Shown here: one piece after another, positions 16,717 through 23,466 of the stretch
Layout of the letters: each line of letters opens with the position of its first letter
How positions within the stretch are numbered: position 1 is the stretch's first letter
DNA from: an uncultured Eubacterium sp.
Lineage (GTDB): Bacteria > Bacillota > Clostridia > Lachnospirales > Lachnospiraceae
Direction: 5' to 3'
Length of the DNA: 30,533 bases
Assembly (NCBI GenBank): GCA_910584595.1
Contig: CAJUBQ010000052.1
Coordinates: 1-30,533 of the forward strand
Position numbers and translations under genes: made by a program
The notes under the pieces: model-generated
What the model was told of the DNA's origin: nothing
The model's input: only the letters and a program-made list of their open reading frames with translations
Database searches by the model: none

Positions 16717-17520
16717 TTAAAAAATATCAAAACACTGAAACGTCATCCTTCTAAATTGTGTACGTTTTTCATCTAAGTCCGTAAGATTCTCTTGAAGCTT
16801 TGGAACAAAGTACAGGATATATACGCCATACAAACCTGCATCTGTTAAAAGACTCTGCACTTCTGCAGCTACTTGCTCTTTATCATCCGCTGCCAAAAAC
16901 AAATCCGTAGTTCGTGTCAGCTTTGGCTGTATCCGAAGCAGATCATCCACTGTCGTCTCTATACCAATTTCCATCCCAGCCGGAACAGGAAACCTGCTGT
17001 AGGCCATACCCGTATAGCCGCCCTGAGCAAGAACATCCTGCACTCTCTTATCATAGCTGACACGAAGATATCTTCCGTAGTAAGTGTCTGTACATAGATA
17101 CTTTTCATCTGTCGGCTCTACATACACTGTATAGTCTTCCGTATCATCAGAATGAAATAAGATTTCAGCACGTCCATTAAATTTATTTGCCGGCTCAAAT
17201 GACAATACTTTTAATGTCTGGCCCGGATACTTTTCTTCTAAATACGCCATACCTGTGCGCAGCTGTCGGAGCGCCTCCTCCTGGTGATCGAAAAGCCTGC
17301 CTTCACAAATACGATTTGTATCCTGATAGACCTTGCAAAAAAGTTCTACCTCAAGCGCTGTCATTTCTGTTTTTTCCATGTCTTCCTCTCCTTTGGTTTT
17401 AGAATTTGTTTGCGAAATGCCAGAATCAAATACCGTATTTGCAGCTCCACAACCGGAAGTCATCGCAAACAAGCAAGCTAAGATCAGCATTCTCCTCATA
17501 ATACATAGAAAATTTTTCAT
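16717..17520 (-). CDS. Lipoprotein upstream of the lipase, possible immunity protein
   Basis: A 267-aa exported protein. The N-terminus MKNFLCIMRRMLILACLFA then MTSGC-GAAN reads as a lipoprotein signal with Cys24 as the likely lipidated residue; the Thr at -3 of the lipobox is not ideal. A Ser/Lys/Glu-rich linker precedes a folded domain (about 47-267) of no family I recognise, with an N-terminal helical part and beta-rich middle (DYTVYVEPTDEKYLCTDTYYGRYLRVSYD). GAGAAGGAT lies just before the ATG. The gene is 32 bases upstream of the lipase on the same strand. In the S. aureus TslA system a neighbouring lipoprotein (TilA) protects the cell from the lipase; the same role here is an inference from order and localisation. 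Confidence 0.78.
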   Translation of the reverse strand: MKNFLCIMRRMLILACLFAMTSGCGAANTVFDSGISQTNSKTKGEEDMEKTEMTALEVELFCKVYQDTNRICEGRLFDHQEEALRQLRTGMAYLEEKYPGQTLKVLSFEPANKFNGRAEILFHSDDTEDYTVYVEPTDEKYLCTDTYYGRYLRVSYDKRVQDVLAQGGYTGMAYSRFPVPAGMEIGIETTVDDLLRIQPKLTRTTDLFLAADDKEQVAAEVQSLLTDAGLYGVYILYFVPKLQENLTDLDEKRTQFRRMTFQCFDIF

Positions 17521-17566
17521 CGGATATCCTTCTCGTCAAATCCTTTCCTTTGTAACTAATATGTTA

Positions 17567-17578
17567 TTTGTATACAAA
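17567..17578. promoter_or_regulatory. 12-bp perfect palindrome before the lipoprotein gene
   Basis: TTTGTATACAAA lies about 47 bases upstream of the lipoprotein start. It could be an operator or part of a promoter, but a matching regulator is not identified and a 12-bp AT-rich palindrome can occur by chance. Confidence 0.25.
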
Positions 17579-17596
17579 GCTAATGTATGGCAGTCT

Positions 17597-18312
17597 TTAT
17601 TTTTTATGCATGCATTTTCTCGCTGTCAAGCCAATGGCCGTTATTCTACATAAAACAGCAGCTATTAAAAGTATATCATCACCCAAACCTGCTCCTGTTT
17701 GATAATTTACGTCTGCTCTTTCATAATAACTCTTAGATGATATGTTAGACGCACTGTTTTCAGCAATATATTCCTCCCCTCCATCATAGGATTCTATTGA
17801 TTCCACACTGTCTGCACGAGTGATCCTGGCATCATTGTTTTTTCTTTATCATCTGCCCATTCACCATCCGCCATATCATCGTCGACACCAGTCCATGCAT
17901 CTGTCCATTCATCCTCTCCATCTGCCCATTCGTCATCATCTTCTAACACTTCCTGATCCCCATCCGTCCACTCGTCCGTACTCTGTGATCCATCTGATAC
18001 CTGCTCATCCTCTGATCCTTTCAGCAGATCACTCTCGTCCTGACCGGACTCTTCTGCCGATGGTTCACTCTCGTCCTGACCAGACTCTTCTGCTGATGAT
18101 TCCCCTTCATTCTGATCAGATGTTTCTATTGATGACCCGCCTTCATTTGTATCAGTAGTTTCCGATGTATCCTGAACTACCGTATCTGCATGGGCCTCAT
18201 CTGTCGGCTGCAGCTGTGATGATGCCTTCGCATATACTGTATTCCCCTGCAAGATGCAAAGGATCAAAAAGGCTGCTGCCATACCGGCAATCATCTTTTT
18301 ATTTTTTCCCAT
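17597..18312 (-). pseudogene. Sortase-anchored acidic surface protein, frameshifted
   Basis: The first frame (18312-17794) encodes a signal peptide (MGKNKKMIAGMAAAFLILC...VYA-KA), then a Ser/Thr/Glu/Asp-rich stalk with two SAEESGQDESE-type repeats and a Trp-containing acidic part (DEWADGEDEWTDAWTG), and stops at WNQ. The second frame, overlapping it, continues DARITRADSVESIESYDGG and ends with NYQTGAGLG, a hydrophobic segment and the tail RKCMHKK, a complete sorting signal. One added A in the six-A run at 17838-17843 joins the frames into 239 codons. It may be a real null allele, a phase-variable tract or a base-calling error. GGGAGGAG precedes the ATG. The signal closely matches NYKTGAGLG of the cohesin protein at 25067-24189. 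Confidence 0.82.
18029..18100 (-). repeat. Two tandem 36-bp units in the acidic stalk
   Basis: Two in-frame 36-base copies (18029-18064, 18065-18100) that differ at a few positions and encode the SAEESGQDESEP-type repeat. Copy number may vary between strains through slippage or recombination, changing stalk length. Confidence 0.8.
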
Positions 18313-18333
18313 ATGATTCTCCTCCCATTAGTC

Positions 18334-18382
18334 TTTCCGGCTGATACCAGCCAGCTGAAACATCAGCCGGAAATGGGCTGGT
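18334..18382 (-). promoter_or_regulatory. Interlocking hairpins ahead of the surface-protein gene
   Basis: Two stems compete. TTTCCGGCTGAT (18334-18345) pairs perfectly with 18362-18373, while ACCAGCC (18346-18352) pairs with GGCTGGT (18376-18382), which crosses the first stem. It lies between the 76-aa ORF and the ribosome site of the surface-protein gene on the minus strand. Crossing stems allow either a pseudoknot or a two-state switch that could control downstream expression. There is no T-run to make it a plain terminator. Confidence 0.5.
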
Positions 18383-18387
18383 GTGTT

Positions 18388-18618
18388 TTAATGGCTGATG
18401 GCCTCTGCCGGCCGTTCATCTGGTACACGTTTGTAATACGGTGTCTTTTTGGTATGTTTGTGGTAAATAATGATGGAATTTTGTTGAACAATCTGAAGTT
18501 TTTGGATAATCCGGAAACGTCCTGTATTTTGGGACTGAATTTCATAGAAGTTATCTGTCTGACGGATACACCTGAAATATGGGACAGAAAGAGGTCTGCA
18601 TTTTTTCCGGGCAAACAT
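18388..18618 (-). CDS. Small 76-aa basic protein, unknown
   Basis: The start ATG at 18618 follows AGGGGG at good spacing, and the reading frame lies about 120 bases after a good minus-strand promoter, so I think it is translated. The protein is basic and aromatic (MFARKKCRPLSVPYFRCIRQ, then DNFYEIQSQNTGRFRIIQK and IIIYHKHTKKTPYY). It resembles, from memory and without certainty, small Lachnospiraceae proteins with FYEIQS..NTGHCWIIQ segments that have a longer C-terminus; this copy may therefore be truncated at the end. No signal or membrane segment. It is the first gene of the surface-protein transcript. Confidence 0.55.
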   Translation of the reverse strand: MFARKKCRPLSVPYFRCIRQTDNFYEIQSQNTGRFRIIQKLQIVQQNSIIIYHKHTKKTPYYKRVPDERPAEAISH

Positions 18619-18746
18619 CACGAATTCCCCCTGTACTTTGCCTGAAATACACAGGCTGTCGTATGACGGACGGCATTCTTCCCGTATCCTGCCTGCATCC
18701 TGTCCCTTTCCTTTCTGCTCATTACTTATGTTTCGATTATGATTAT

Positions 18747-18775
18747 ATAATACATTATTTATCATTCAATGTCAA
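18747..18775 (-). promoter_or_regulatory. Promoter of the sortase-substrate cluster
   Basis: On the minus strand TTGACA (18775-18770), a 17-base spacer and TATTAT (18752-18747) form a strong sigma-A-type promoter. It would start transcription near 18740, reading the 76-aa ORF and then the acidic surface protein. It is back-to-back with the regulator promoter at 18818-18846. Confidence 0.75.
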
Positions 18776-18817
18776 GCATTTATTAAACTTTTTTGATTAC
18801 TTTTTAAATTATTTATA

Positions 18818-18846
18818 TTGCAAATGTCACTCTGCTAAATTATAAT
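18818..18846 (+). promoter_or_regulatory. Promoter of the HTH regulator
   Basis: TTGCAA (18818-18823), a 17-base spacer and TATAAT (18841-18846) precede the regulator start by 27 bases. The -35 boxes of this and the divergent promoter are only 42 bases apart, so one bound regulator could affect both. Confidence 0.75.
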
Positions 18847-18873
18847 AAAAGAAAATGAAACGGAGAAAGCACT

Positions 18874-19143
18874 ATGGTAAGTGATAAAATAAAAGCCCTT
18901 TTAAGCATAAAAGGAAAAAAATATAAAGAACTTGCAAAACTGTTCGGTATCAGCGAACAGGCAATGCGCAACAAATTCGCAAGGGGAAGTTTTTCCGCTG
19001 AAGAACTCATCCGGATAGCAGATTTTTTAAACTGCCAGCTCGCTTTTAATATTGATAGTGAACAGAAAATCATTCTGACAATGGACGATTTAAGACCTGC
19101 TGGTACTGCCAGATCGAAAAAAGAACCGGAAGATGCTACTTAG
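18874..19143 (+). CDS. Small XRE-like helix-turn-helix regulator
   Basis: An 89-aa protein that is nearly all one DNA-binding domain: helix 1 KIKALLSIKGKKYKELAKLF, the recognition helix region GISEQAMRNKFARGSFS, then AEELIRIADFLNCQLAF. After it come a short beta strand (KIILTMDDL) and a disordered tail. CGGAGAAAG precedes the ATG. It is transcribed away from the surface-protein cluster from a divergent promoter, the usual layout for a local repressor or self-regulator. Such small HTH proteins are common in Clostridia. The target is inferred from position only. Confidence 0.85.
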   Translation: MVSDKIKALLSIKGKKYKELAKLFGISEQAMRNKFARGSFSAEELIRIADFLNCQLAFNIDSEQKIILTMDDLRPAGTARSKKEPEDAT

Positions 19144-19199
19144 GATTGTTATATGCTGCAAATATTGTTCCTGAAAAATCAATGAAAAAGGTATACAAA

Positions 19200-19233
19200 A
19201 TAAAAGGCATATGCCCATACATATGCCTTTTAT
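19200..19233 (+). terminator. Terminator of the HTH regulator
   Basis: A perfect 14-bp stem (ATAAAAGGCATATG at 19200-19213, complement at 19220-19233) with a 6-base loop; the 3' arm ends in TTTTAT. It lies 57 bases after the regulator stop. Confidence 0.8.
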
Positions 19234-19397
19234 CCTGGCTATATCAAAACTGTCATCCGCAAGGCCAGTTCCCTGCATCCGATAGTTTCAATTCTGAGAT
19301 TCTATAGCCGGAAGACTTTATTCAACCTTGTCGTCCAAAAAAATGATTCTTCCTGCTGATCTTGTTTACTCCATCTGCTTCATGTGCGGCAAGCAAT

Positions 19398-19430
19398 GAC
19401 TAAGGATATCCTTTTCGGATATTCTTAGTC
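19398..19430. other. Inverted repeat, possible oriT-like remnant
   Basis: GACTAAGGATATCC (19398-19411) and GGATATTCTTAGTC (19417-19430) pair over 14 bases with one mismatch around a 5-base loop. GC-richer sequence with TTCGTGCGCGAAACGCACTC follows. Relaxase-type transfer origins often carry such a repeat next to the nick site. No relaxase gene is present, so this can only be a remnant, and an ordinary hairpin is equally possible. Confidence 0.35.
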
Positions 19431-19658
19431 CCGCTTCGTGCGCGAAACGCACTCGCTCTGCTTGTTGGGGACACCCCAAGCCCCGGCCAGAATCCGCTGA
19501 CGCTCTTTTTGCGAACACGCCTTACGACACAGCTTTAAAAAACAGACAGCCACTTTTTTCCACTTCTTTTCCTCTCTCTTTCCATGTACTTTTCCCCAAA
19601 ATTCCCACAACTCCCCACAACCAATTACACATTGTTTTTAATCTGAGTAAAAAATACA

Positions 19659-19687
19659 TTGACATATTTTTATCCCATACGTATAAT
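19659..19687 (+). promoter_or_regulatory. Full-consensus promoter of the structured RNA
   Basis: TTGACA (19659-19664), a 17-base spacer and TATAAT (19682-19687): both hexamers and the spacing are ideal. Transcription should start near 19694, far from any coding start (215 bases before the PBECR4 ATG), which implies a transcribed RNA in between. Confidence 0.88.
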
Positions 19688-19693
19688 AATATC

Positions 19694-19880
19694 AGAAGAC
19701 AGGCAACGGCGTGTGTCTGTCCAAGCGTTGAAGCACAGCAGCGTACCGGAATGCCTTGCTGTGCGGAGCTTCCAGTAGGGGTTGTGCAGTAACCTCAAAC
19801 CGGAGTAGGCAGTGCCGTACAGCGGCATCTGCCGAAAGAAAATGCCCGGAGCCGCCCTGTATATACAGGACGGCTTTTTA
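19694..19880 (+). ncRNA. Candidate structured RNA of about 187 nt, family not recognised
   Basis: It runs from the consensus promoter to an intrinsic terminator (GCCG-C-CCTG, TATATA loop, CAGG-A-CGGC, TTTTTA at 19851-19880). Stems seen by eye: GACAG 19698-19702 with 19717-19721; CAACG 19704-19708 with 19726-19730, which crosses the first and would make a pseudoknot; GCACAGCA 19733-19740 with 19757-19764; 19778-19783 with 19791-19796; GGCAGTGCCG 19808-19817 with 19823-19833 around a 5-base loop; and GCTTC 19768-19772 with GGAGC 19848-19852, enclosing two hairpins and overlapping the terminator's 5' arm. It may be an independent small RNA or a leader that controls read-through into PBECR4. It does not match any riboswitch consensus I know. 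Confidence 0.65.
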
Positions 19881-19908
19881 TACTTGTATAACGGAAAGGA
19901 ACCTGTAC

Positions 19909-20508
19909 ATGGATAAACTTGCCGGATGCGCCTGCGCATTTGAAAAATTACTGGACATGCAATACCGTATCATCATTGGCAGAAAAGGGAAATCCACAAA
20001 ACTCTGCATCGGCTTTTCAAAACTGGACTTCCACCATCTGATGGGTCTTGGAAAACTAAAAGACCTGCGTATTGCCACAAGAAACCGAAGTATTATTTTT
20101 GACGAGATTCTTGCCGGAAAAACAACTTACGAATCCATCGCCAAAAGCCGCTACATACACCTGATTGAAAACCGGTTCCAGCCGCTTGCACATATTGAAA
20201 AACTGTTTGACGACAATCGGCTGGTATTCCGTTACAATCCAAAGATCAACCGCTTTTCCCTGATCGAAGCTGACTACCTGCTGTCCACACCGTTCATGGG
20301 AAATGATATATACATCTTTCTTGCCGCACTGGAAGAAAACAGCCGGTATTTCTGCCGGTCCTTCTTTCCAAAGGAACAGAAAGATTATGCCAGAGGGCAG
20401 GCTGTTTATACCATGCTCTATAAAGAAAAAATCTTCCTGCCAGCCGGAACCATTCAGGTCCAGTATGACCGCCTTACCCCAAAGGAAACCAAAAAAGCAG
20501 AAAGCTAA
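19909..20508 (+). CDS. PBECR4 domain protein
   Basis: A 199-aa protein that I recognise as PBECR4, one of the phage-barnase/EndoU/colicin E5-D/RelE-like nuclease families found in phages and integrative elements. Family-like segments are FEKLLDMQYRIIIGRKGKS, FSKLDFHHLMGLGKLKDL (the paired histidines of the HHL motif), RYIHLIENRFQPLAHIEKLFD, and FRYNPKINRFSLIEADYLL. The ATG at 19909 follows GGAAAGGA at 8 bases; a longer frame upstream overlaps the structured RNA and is rejected. It has no signal or membrane segment. It stands alone, directed at the 3' end of a decayed sortase gene, between the RNA and a hairpin terminator. The activity (RNA cleavage) is predicted for the family, not seen. Confidence 0.85.
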   Translation: MDKLAGCACAFEKLLDMQYRIIIGRKGKSTKLCIGFSKLDFHHLMGLGKLKDLRIATRNRSIIFDEILAGKTTYESIAKSRYIHLIENRFQPLAHIEKLFDDNRLVFRYNPKINRFSLIEADYLLSTPFMGNDIYIFLAALEENSRYFCRSFFPKEQKDYARGQAVYTMLYKEKIFLPAGTIQVQYDRLTPKETKKAES

Positions 20509-21277
20509 AAAGACTGCAGTTTACCTTTCTGCTTTTCTTCTTTTTACATATCAGCAGTTCTTTTCTACCCGTCAGCCCTGAATCGCTCCGGGCAGAACCA
20601 GTCTCTAAATGCAGGTTCCATCTGTCCATATTCCTGCCAGCCTGCCCGTACAGCCATATGGCCAGACAGCAGACCGACAGGCATGCAAGCGCCGGTATGG
20701 CTGCCTGTCTGATGCATCCGGAAAAGAAAACTGCTTTTTTCTTTTTCACTTTTTCTTTCTGTCCGGACAGATCTTCCATCAGCCAGACAGCGACCTTTTC
20801 CAGCTCCCTTTCATCATCCCTTATGGCTGTCCGGATTGTATTTACAGAAGAAGCCTCCACATGATGCCCCTGCCTTTTTTCAGGCAGGCATATTCCCGGT
20901 TTTTCTTTCAATGCCGTAATAAATGCCATGCCGGGTTCTGTTTTAAAACAATAATCCTGCTGTGCTTCCAGTCTGGGCAGGGCTGCAAGCCATACTTTCT
21001 GGTCCAGATTCCGGTTTGCACGTATCAGTTTCAGTATGCGCTCCGTATCCTGCATCAGATCCGGCCAGACCTTTGCTGCATCCGTATCCCCGTCAGCAAT
21101 GCGTCTCAGTGTTTTCAAAAATACAATGCCAGTCTGTCCCGGCAGTATTTCCGACTGTTTCTTCTGTATTCTCCTGCAGTAAGAATACAGCTGCTGCCTG
21201 TTCATGCGTCAGGCGGCAGCAATTATTTTTTCCATATTCAAAAGAATTTTTTCTTCTGCTGTCCAATCCAATACCAT
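20474..21277 (-). pseudogene. Decayed paralogue of the class B sortase
   Basis: From the ATG at 21277 the frame reads MVLDWTAEEKILLNMEKIIAAA, then TGA (21211-21209), then RMNRQQLYSYCRRIQKKQSEILPG. The intact sortase at 14618 has MVLDWTSEEKTLVNIKKIIAAVW-RMNSRQ, so the stop is a TGG-to-TGA change at that tryptophan. After it the two align through the cytoplasmic domain (VWPDLMQDTERILKLIRANRN, EKVAVWLMEDL) and the membrane segment (IRQAAIPALACLSVCCLAIWLYGQ). Similarity ends soon after RNMDRWNL, and the catalytic domain with His, Cys and Arg is absent; the frame runs into the end of PBECR4. A shorter product from the ATG at 21205 is possible but would be an inactive membrane protein. It lies 61 bases after the LRR gene. 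Confidence 0.88.
20493..20536. terminator. Hairpin terminator after PBECR4
   Basis: AAAAGCAGAAAG (20493-20504) pairs perfectly with CTTTCTGCTTTT (20525-20536) around a 20-base loop that contains the PBECR4 stop; TTCTTTTTAC follows. It may also act on minus-strand transcripts from the sortase remnant. Confidence 0.65.
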
Positions 21278-21338
21278 GTCCCGCCCTCTTTCCGGATTTC
21301 TGCCGGAATGTATATGAATATATGATCTGTAATGATTT

Positions 21339-23345
21339 TTACAGATCAGCTCCTTTTGCAATCAGAAGTTTTTTATATGCCTGCGCCTTTACACGCGGAA
21401 CAGTATAAACCGCGCCAGATCCGATTCCGTCAAATGCCCCGTTTCCTGTTCTGCCATTCGTCAGTTTTTTCGTCCGGATAATAATGGACGCCAGCTTTCT
21501 GTCTCCATAAAATGCCTTTTTTCCAATCTTTGAAACTTTCTCCGGAATGATAATCCGCGGCAATGCTGTACACTTATAAAAGGCTTTGTCTCCGATCGTT
21601 TTTACATTTTTTGCCATGTCCACGTTTTTCAGATTTTTACATCCGTAAAATGCATTCCTGCCTATGGAACGAACATTTTTTCCAACGGACACACTTTGCA
21701 GCATCTTATGGTTCTTACATGCATCTGCAGATATACCGGTTACTTTATAAGTAATACCGCCCAGTCTGATGGAAGCAGGTATTGTGATCTTTTTTATTCC
21801 GCTTCCGGATGGTTTCAGGAATGCTGCAGTCCCTCCGGCAGGTCCGGCCTTTATCACCTGATAGACTGCTTTGGATTTTGTATCCGTCAGCCTTGTGCCT
21901 GCAGCAGGTGCAGAAAACTCATCTTCTGAATCATCCGGGTCTTTTTCCCCATCATTTCCATTTATAATTTCCTGATCCCTGCTGCTGTCTTCCTCACTTT
22001 CTTTTTCACCATCCTCTTTCCTGCCATTTACAATCCGTTTCATCCGGTACTGTGACAGATCCTGAAGATCTATCTCATAAAAATTAACAGCCTCATCCTG
22101 CCACGTATACCAGATCAGCCTGCCATTTTCAACAAGGGGCGCACAGTCAGATAAACTGCCTTTCAGCTCGTATACCCTGCCTTCCTGTTTTCCGTTTCCA
22201 TCCAGCAGTGTATAAAATACAGTTGTCCCGCCACGCGACCAGAGTATCATATACCGGTTGTCAGAGAGTCTGGCCATGCATGGTGTGGACACGGTTCCAT
22301 CACCTTCCTGATAATTTGTCAGCCAGTTTACAGATACCGCATTGGTACCTCTGTCCACGGATGCGACAAAAATATTCCGTGTCTTCCTTTTTAGATTCCT
22401 TTCATCCTGAATAACCGAATTTCCTGCCACCAGATAAGATGAATCTGACATTTCAAAACCCCCGACAGATGCCCCTGTCTCGTTTTCGCCTGTCCTTCCC
22501 GGAAATGAAAGGATACAGGTTTCTTTCCTTCCTCCGGATAAAGCTCCCGGTGAATTTGCGCTGTTTACCACAAGCTGAATCTGTCTGGGATACGCATCCC
22601 CATGATCCACTGCCGCAATCATATCATTATCAGCCTTAATAAACTGGTTAAACGAATGGCTCACATAGCCAAAAGGAGAACGGCTGACCGCTGTATAAGA
22701 CTCTGTAATTTTCATAGCCTCCATATCTAAAACTATGGATACATTCGCCTGATGGTTTAACCCATCCTTTAATGACTTATACATGCGGTGGCAGGTACGA
22801 ATATATAAGCGCTTCCCATCCGTATCCATACGGGCAGAACCAGAACGGAAAGGCTCTACCGTATTACAATCGCTTAATCCTGCAGAACTGATCCGGTTCC
22901 AGTTCTTATCGTATTTTGTGATCCGGTATACTTCCACATCCGGCCGTTCATCCAGATTCAGCTGCCCGGTCAGAAGAAAATAATACTGCCCCGTTTCATA
23001 AAACGCACCAAAAAGCGGAAGCTCCTTTCCGATCATTCTGGAAGAAATCAGATGATAGGACGGATCATAATACTCAGCCAGTATGCCGGCATCTGAATCT
23101 ATATCCTGGACACGCATGAAACCGCCGTCCCTGCATGCTGTCAGATATGATCTTACAGGATGGCTCCTGGTCAGATAATCCTGCTGTTCTATGTTTTCTC
23201 CTTCATATACTGTATCCGTCTGCCATTCCGCTCCGGTCTCTCCTGTATTTTTTTCCGCCTTAACATTTCCTGTAAAAAATACTTCCATCATCATGATTAC
23301 TGCCAAAGCTATATACAGCAGTCTGCTCTTTATCCGGCTTTCCAA
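21339..23345 (-). CDS. Secreted BspA-like leucine-rich repeat protein
   Basis: A 668-aa exported protein. The start is a TTG at 23345, 9 bases after GGGAGGG, which gives a proper signal peptide (KSRLLYIALAVIMMMEVFF...VKA-EK). Residues about 30-440 are beta-rich with repeated YxI, W and GDG-type motifs and may be a propeller-like region (inference). An acidic linker (about 450-490) leads to a BspA/LRR_5 domain (about 510-650: SVGKNVRSIGRNAFYGCKNL, VDMAKNVKTIGDKAFYKCTAL, IIIPEKVSKIGKKAFYG). BspA-type repeats often mediate binding to host or bacterial surfaces. There is no sorting signal or dockerin, so how it is retained is unclear. It follows the cohesin-dockerin gene by 121 bases and precedes the sortase remnant by 61. 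Confidence 0.87.
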   Translation of the reverse strand: MESRIKSRLLYIALAVIMMMEVFFTGNVKAEKNTGETGAEWQTDTVYEGENIEQQDYLTRSHPVRSYLTACRDGGFMRVQDIDSDAGILAEYYDPSYHLISSRMIGKELPLFGAFYETGQYYFLLTGQLNLDERPDVEVYRITKYDKNWNRISSAGLSDCNTVEPFRSGSARMDTDGKRLYIRTCHRMYKSLKDGLNHQANVSIVLDMEAMKITESYTAVSRSPFGYVSHSFNQFIKADNDMIAAVDHGDAYPRQIQLVVNSANSPGALSGGRKETCILSFPGRTGENETGASVGGFEMSDSSYLVAGNSVIQDERNLKRKTRNIFVASVDRGTNAVSVNWLTNYQEGDGTVSTPCMARLSDNRYMILWSRGGTTVFYTLLDGNGKQEGRVYELKGSLSDCAPLVENGRLIWYTWQDEAVNFYEIDLQDLSQYRMKRIVNGRKEDGEKESEEDSSRDQEIINGNDGEKDPDDSEDEFSAPAAGTRLTDTKSKAVYQVIKAGPAGGTAAFLKPSGSGIKKITIPASIRLGGITYKVTGISADACKNHKMLQSVSVGKNVRSIGRNAFYGCKNLKNVDMAKNVKTIGDKAFYKCTALPRIIIPEKVSKIGKKAFYGDRKLASIIIRTKKLTNGRTGNGAFDGIGSGAVYTVPRVKAQAYKKLLIAKGADL

Positions 23346-23466
23346 TTTTCAATTCCCTCCCCGTGTCTGTTTATAATGCCATTCCTGATCACCTGCGTTT
23401 TTCTGCCATACTTCCGTATCCGGATACAGAAAGTCCCTATGCAGTGATATACAAATGCTTTGCTCC

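Larger units (their letters stand above)
19144..19658. other. 515-base gene-free stretch with mobile-element-like sequence
   Basis: After the regulator and its terminator there is no gene I can support up to the promoter at 19659. The middle (about 19395-19530) has an inverted repeat followed by GC-richer sequence, and the minus strand shows a 61-codon frame reading RQRILAGAWGVPNKQSECVSRTKRD-like sequence. I associate such sequence with the flank of relaxase/oriT regions in Clostridia integrative elements, but from memory only. The part from 19540 to 19658 is T/C-rich with nothing recognisable. Confidence 0.4.

Noticed and set aside
17838..17843. Programmed -1 frameshifting at AAAAAAC in the surface-protein gene
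   Set aside because: The heptamer is not in the phase needed for tandem slippage from the upstream frame (codons are GAA AAA ACA), and no clear stimulatory structure follows; six A's are also short for transcriptional slippage.
18025..18100. CRISPR array
   Set aside because: The 36-bp copies are directly adjacent without spacers and are in-frame protein repeats.
18619..18765. Longer start of the 76-aa ORF at 18765
   Set aside because: It would cover the -10/-35 region of the minus-strand promoter and has no ribosome site, unlike the ATG at 18618.
19425..19610. 61-codon minus-strand frame in the gene-free stretch
   Set aside because: No ribosome site or promoter and only a vague resemblance to sequence flanking mobilisation genes; kept as part of a possible remnant rather than a gene.
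19756..19908. Upstream extension of PBECR4 into the structured RNA
   Set aside because: The translated extension is Cys/Arg-rich and unlike the family; it crosses a terminator, and the ATG at 19909 has a good ribosome site.
20609..21325. 238-codon plus-strand frame opposite the sortase remnant
   Set aside because: It is Cys/Phe/Ser/Gln-rich antisense sequence without ribosome site; the minus strand aligns residue by residue with the intact sortase.
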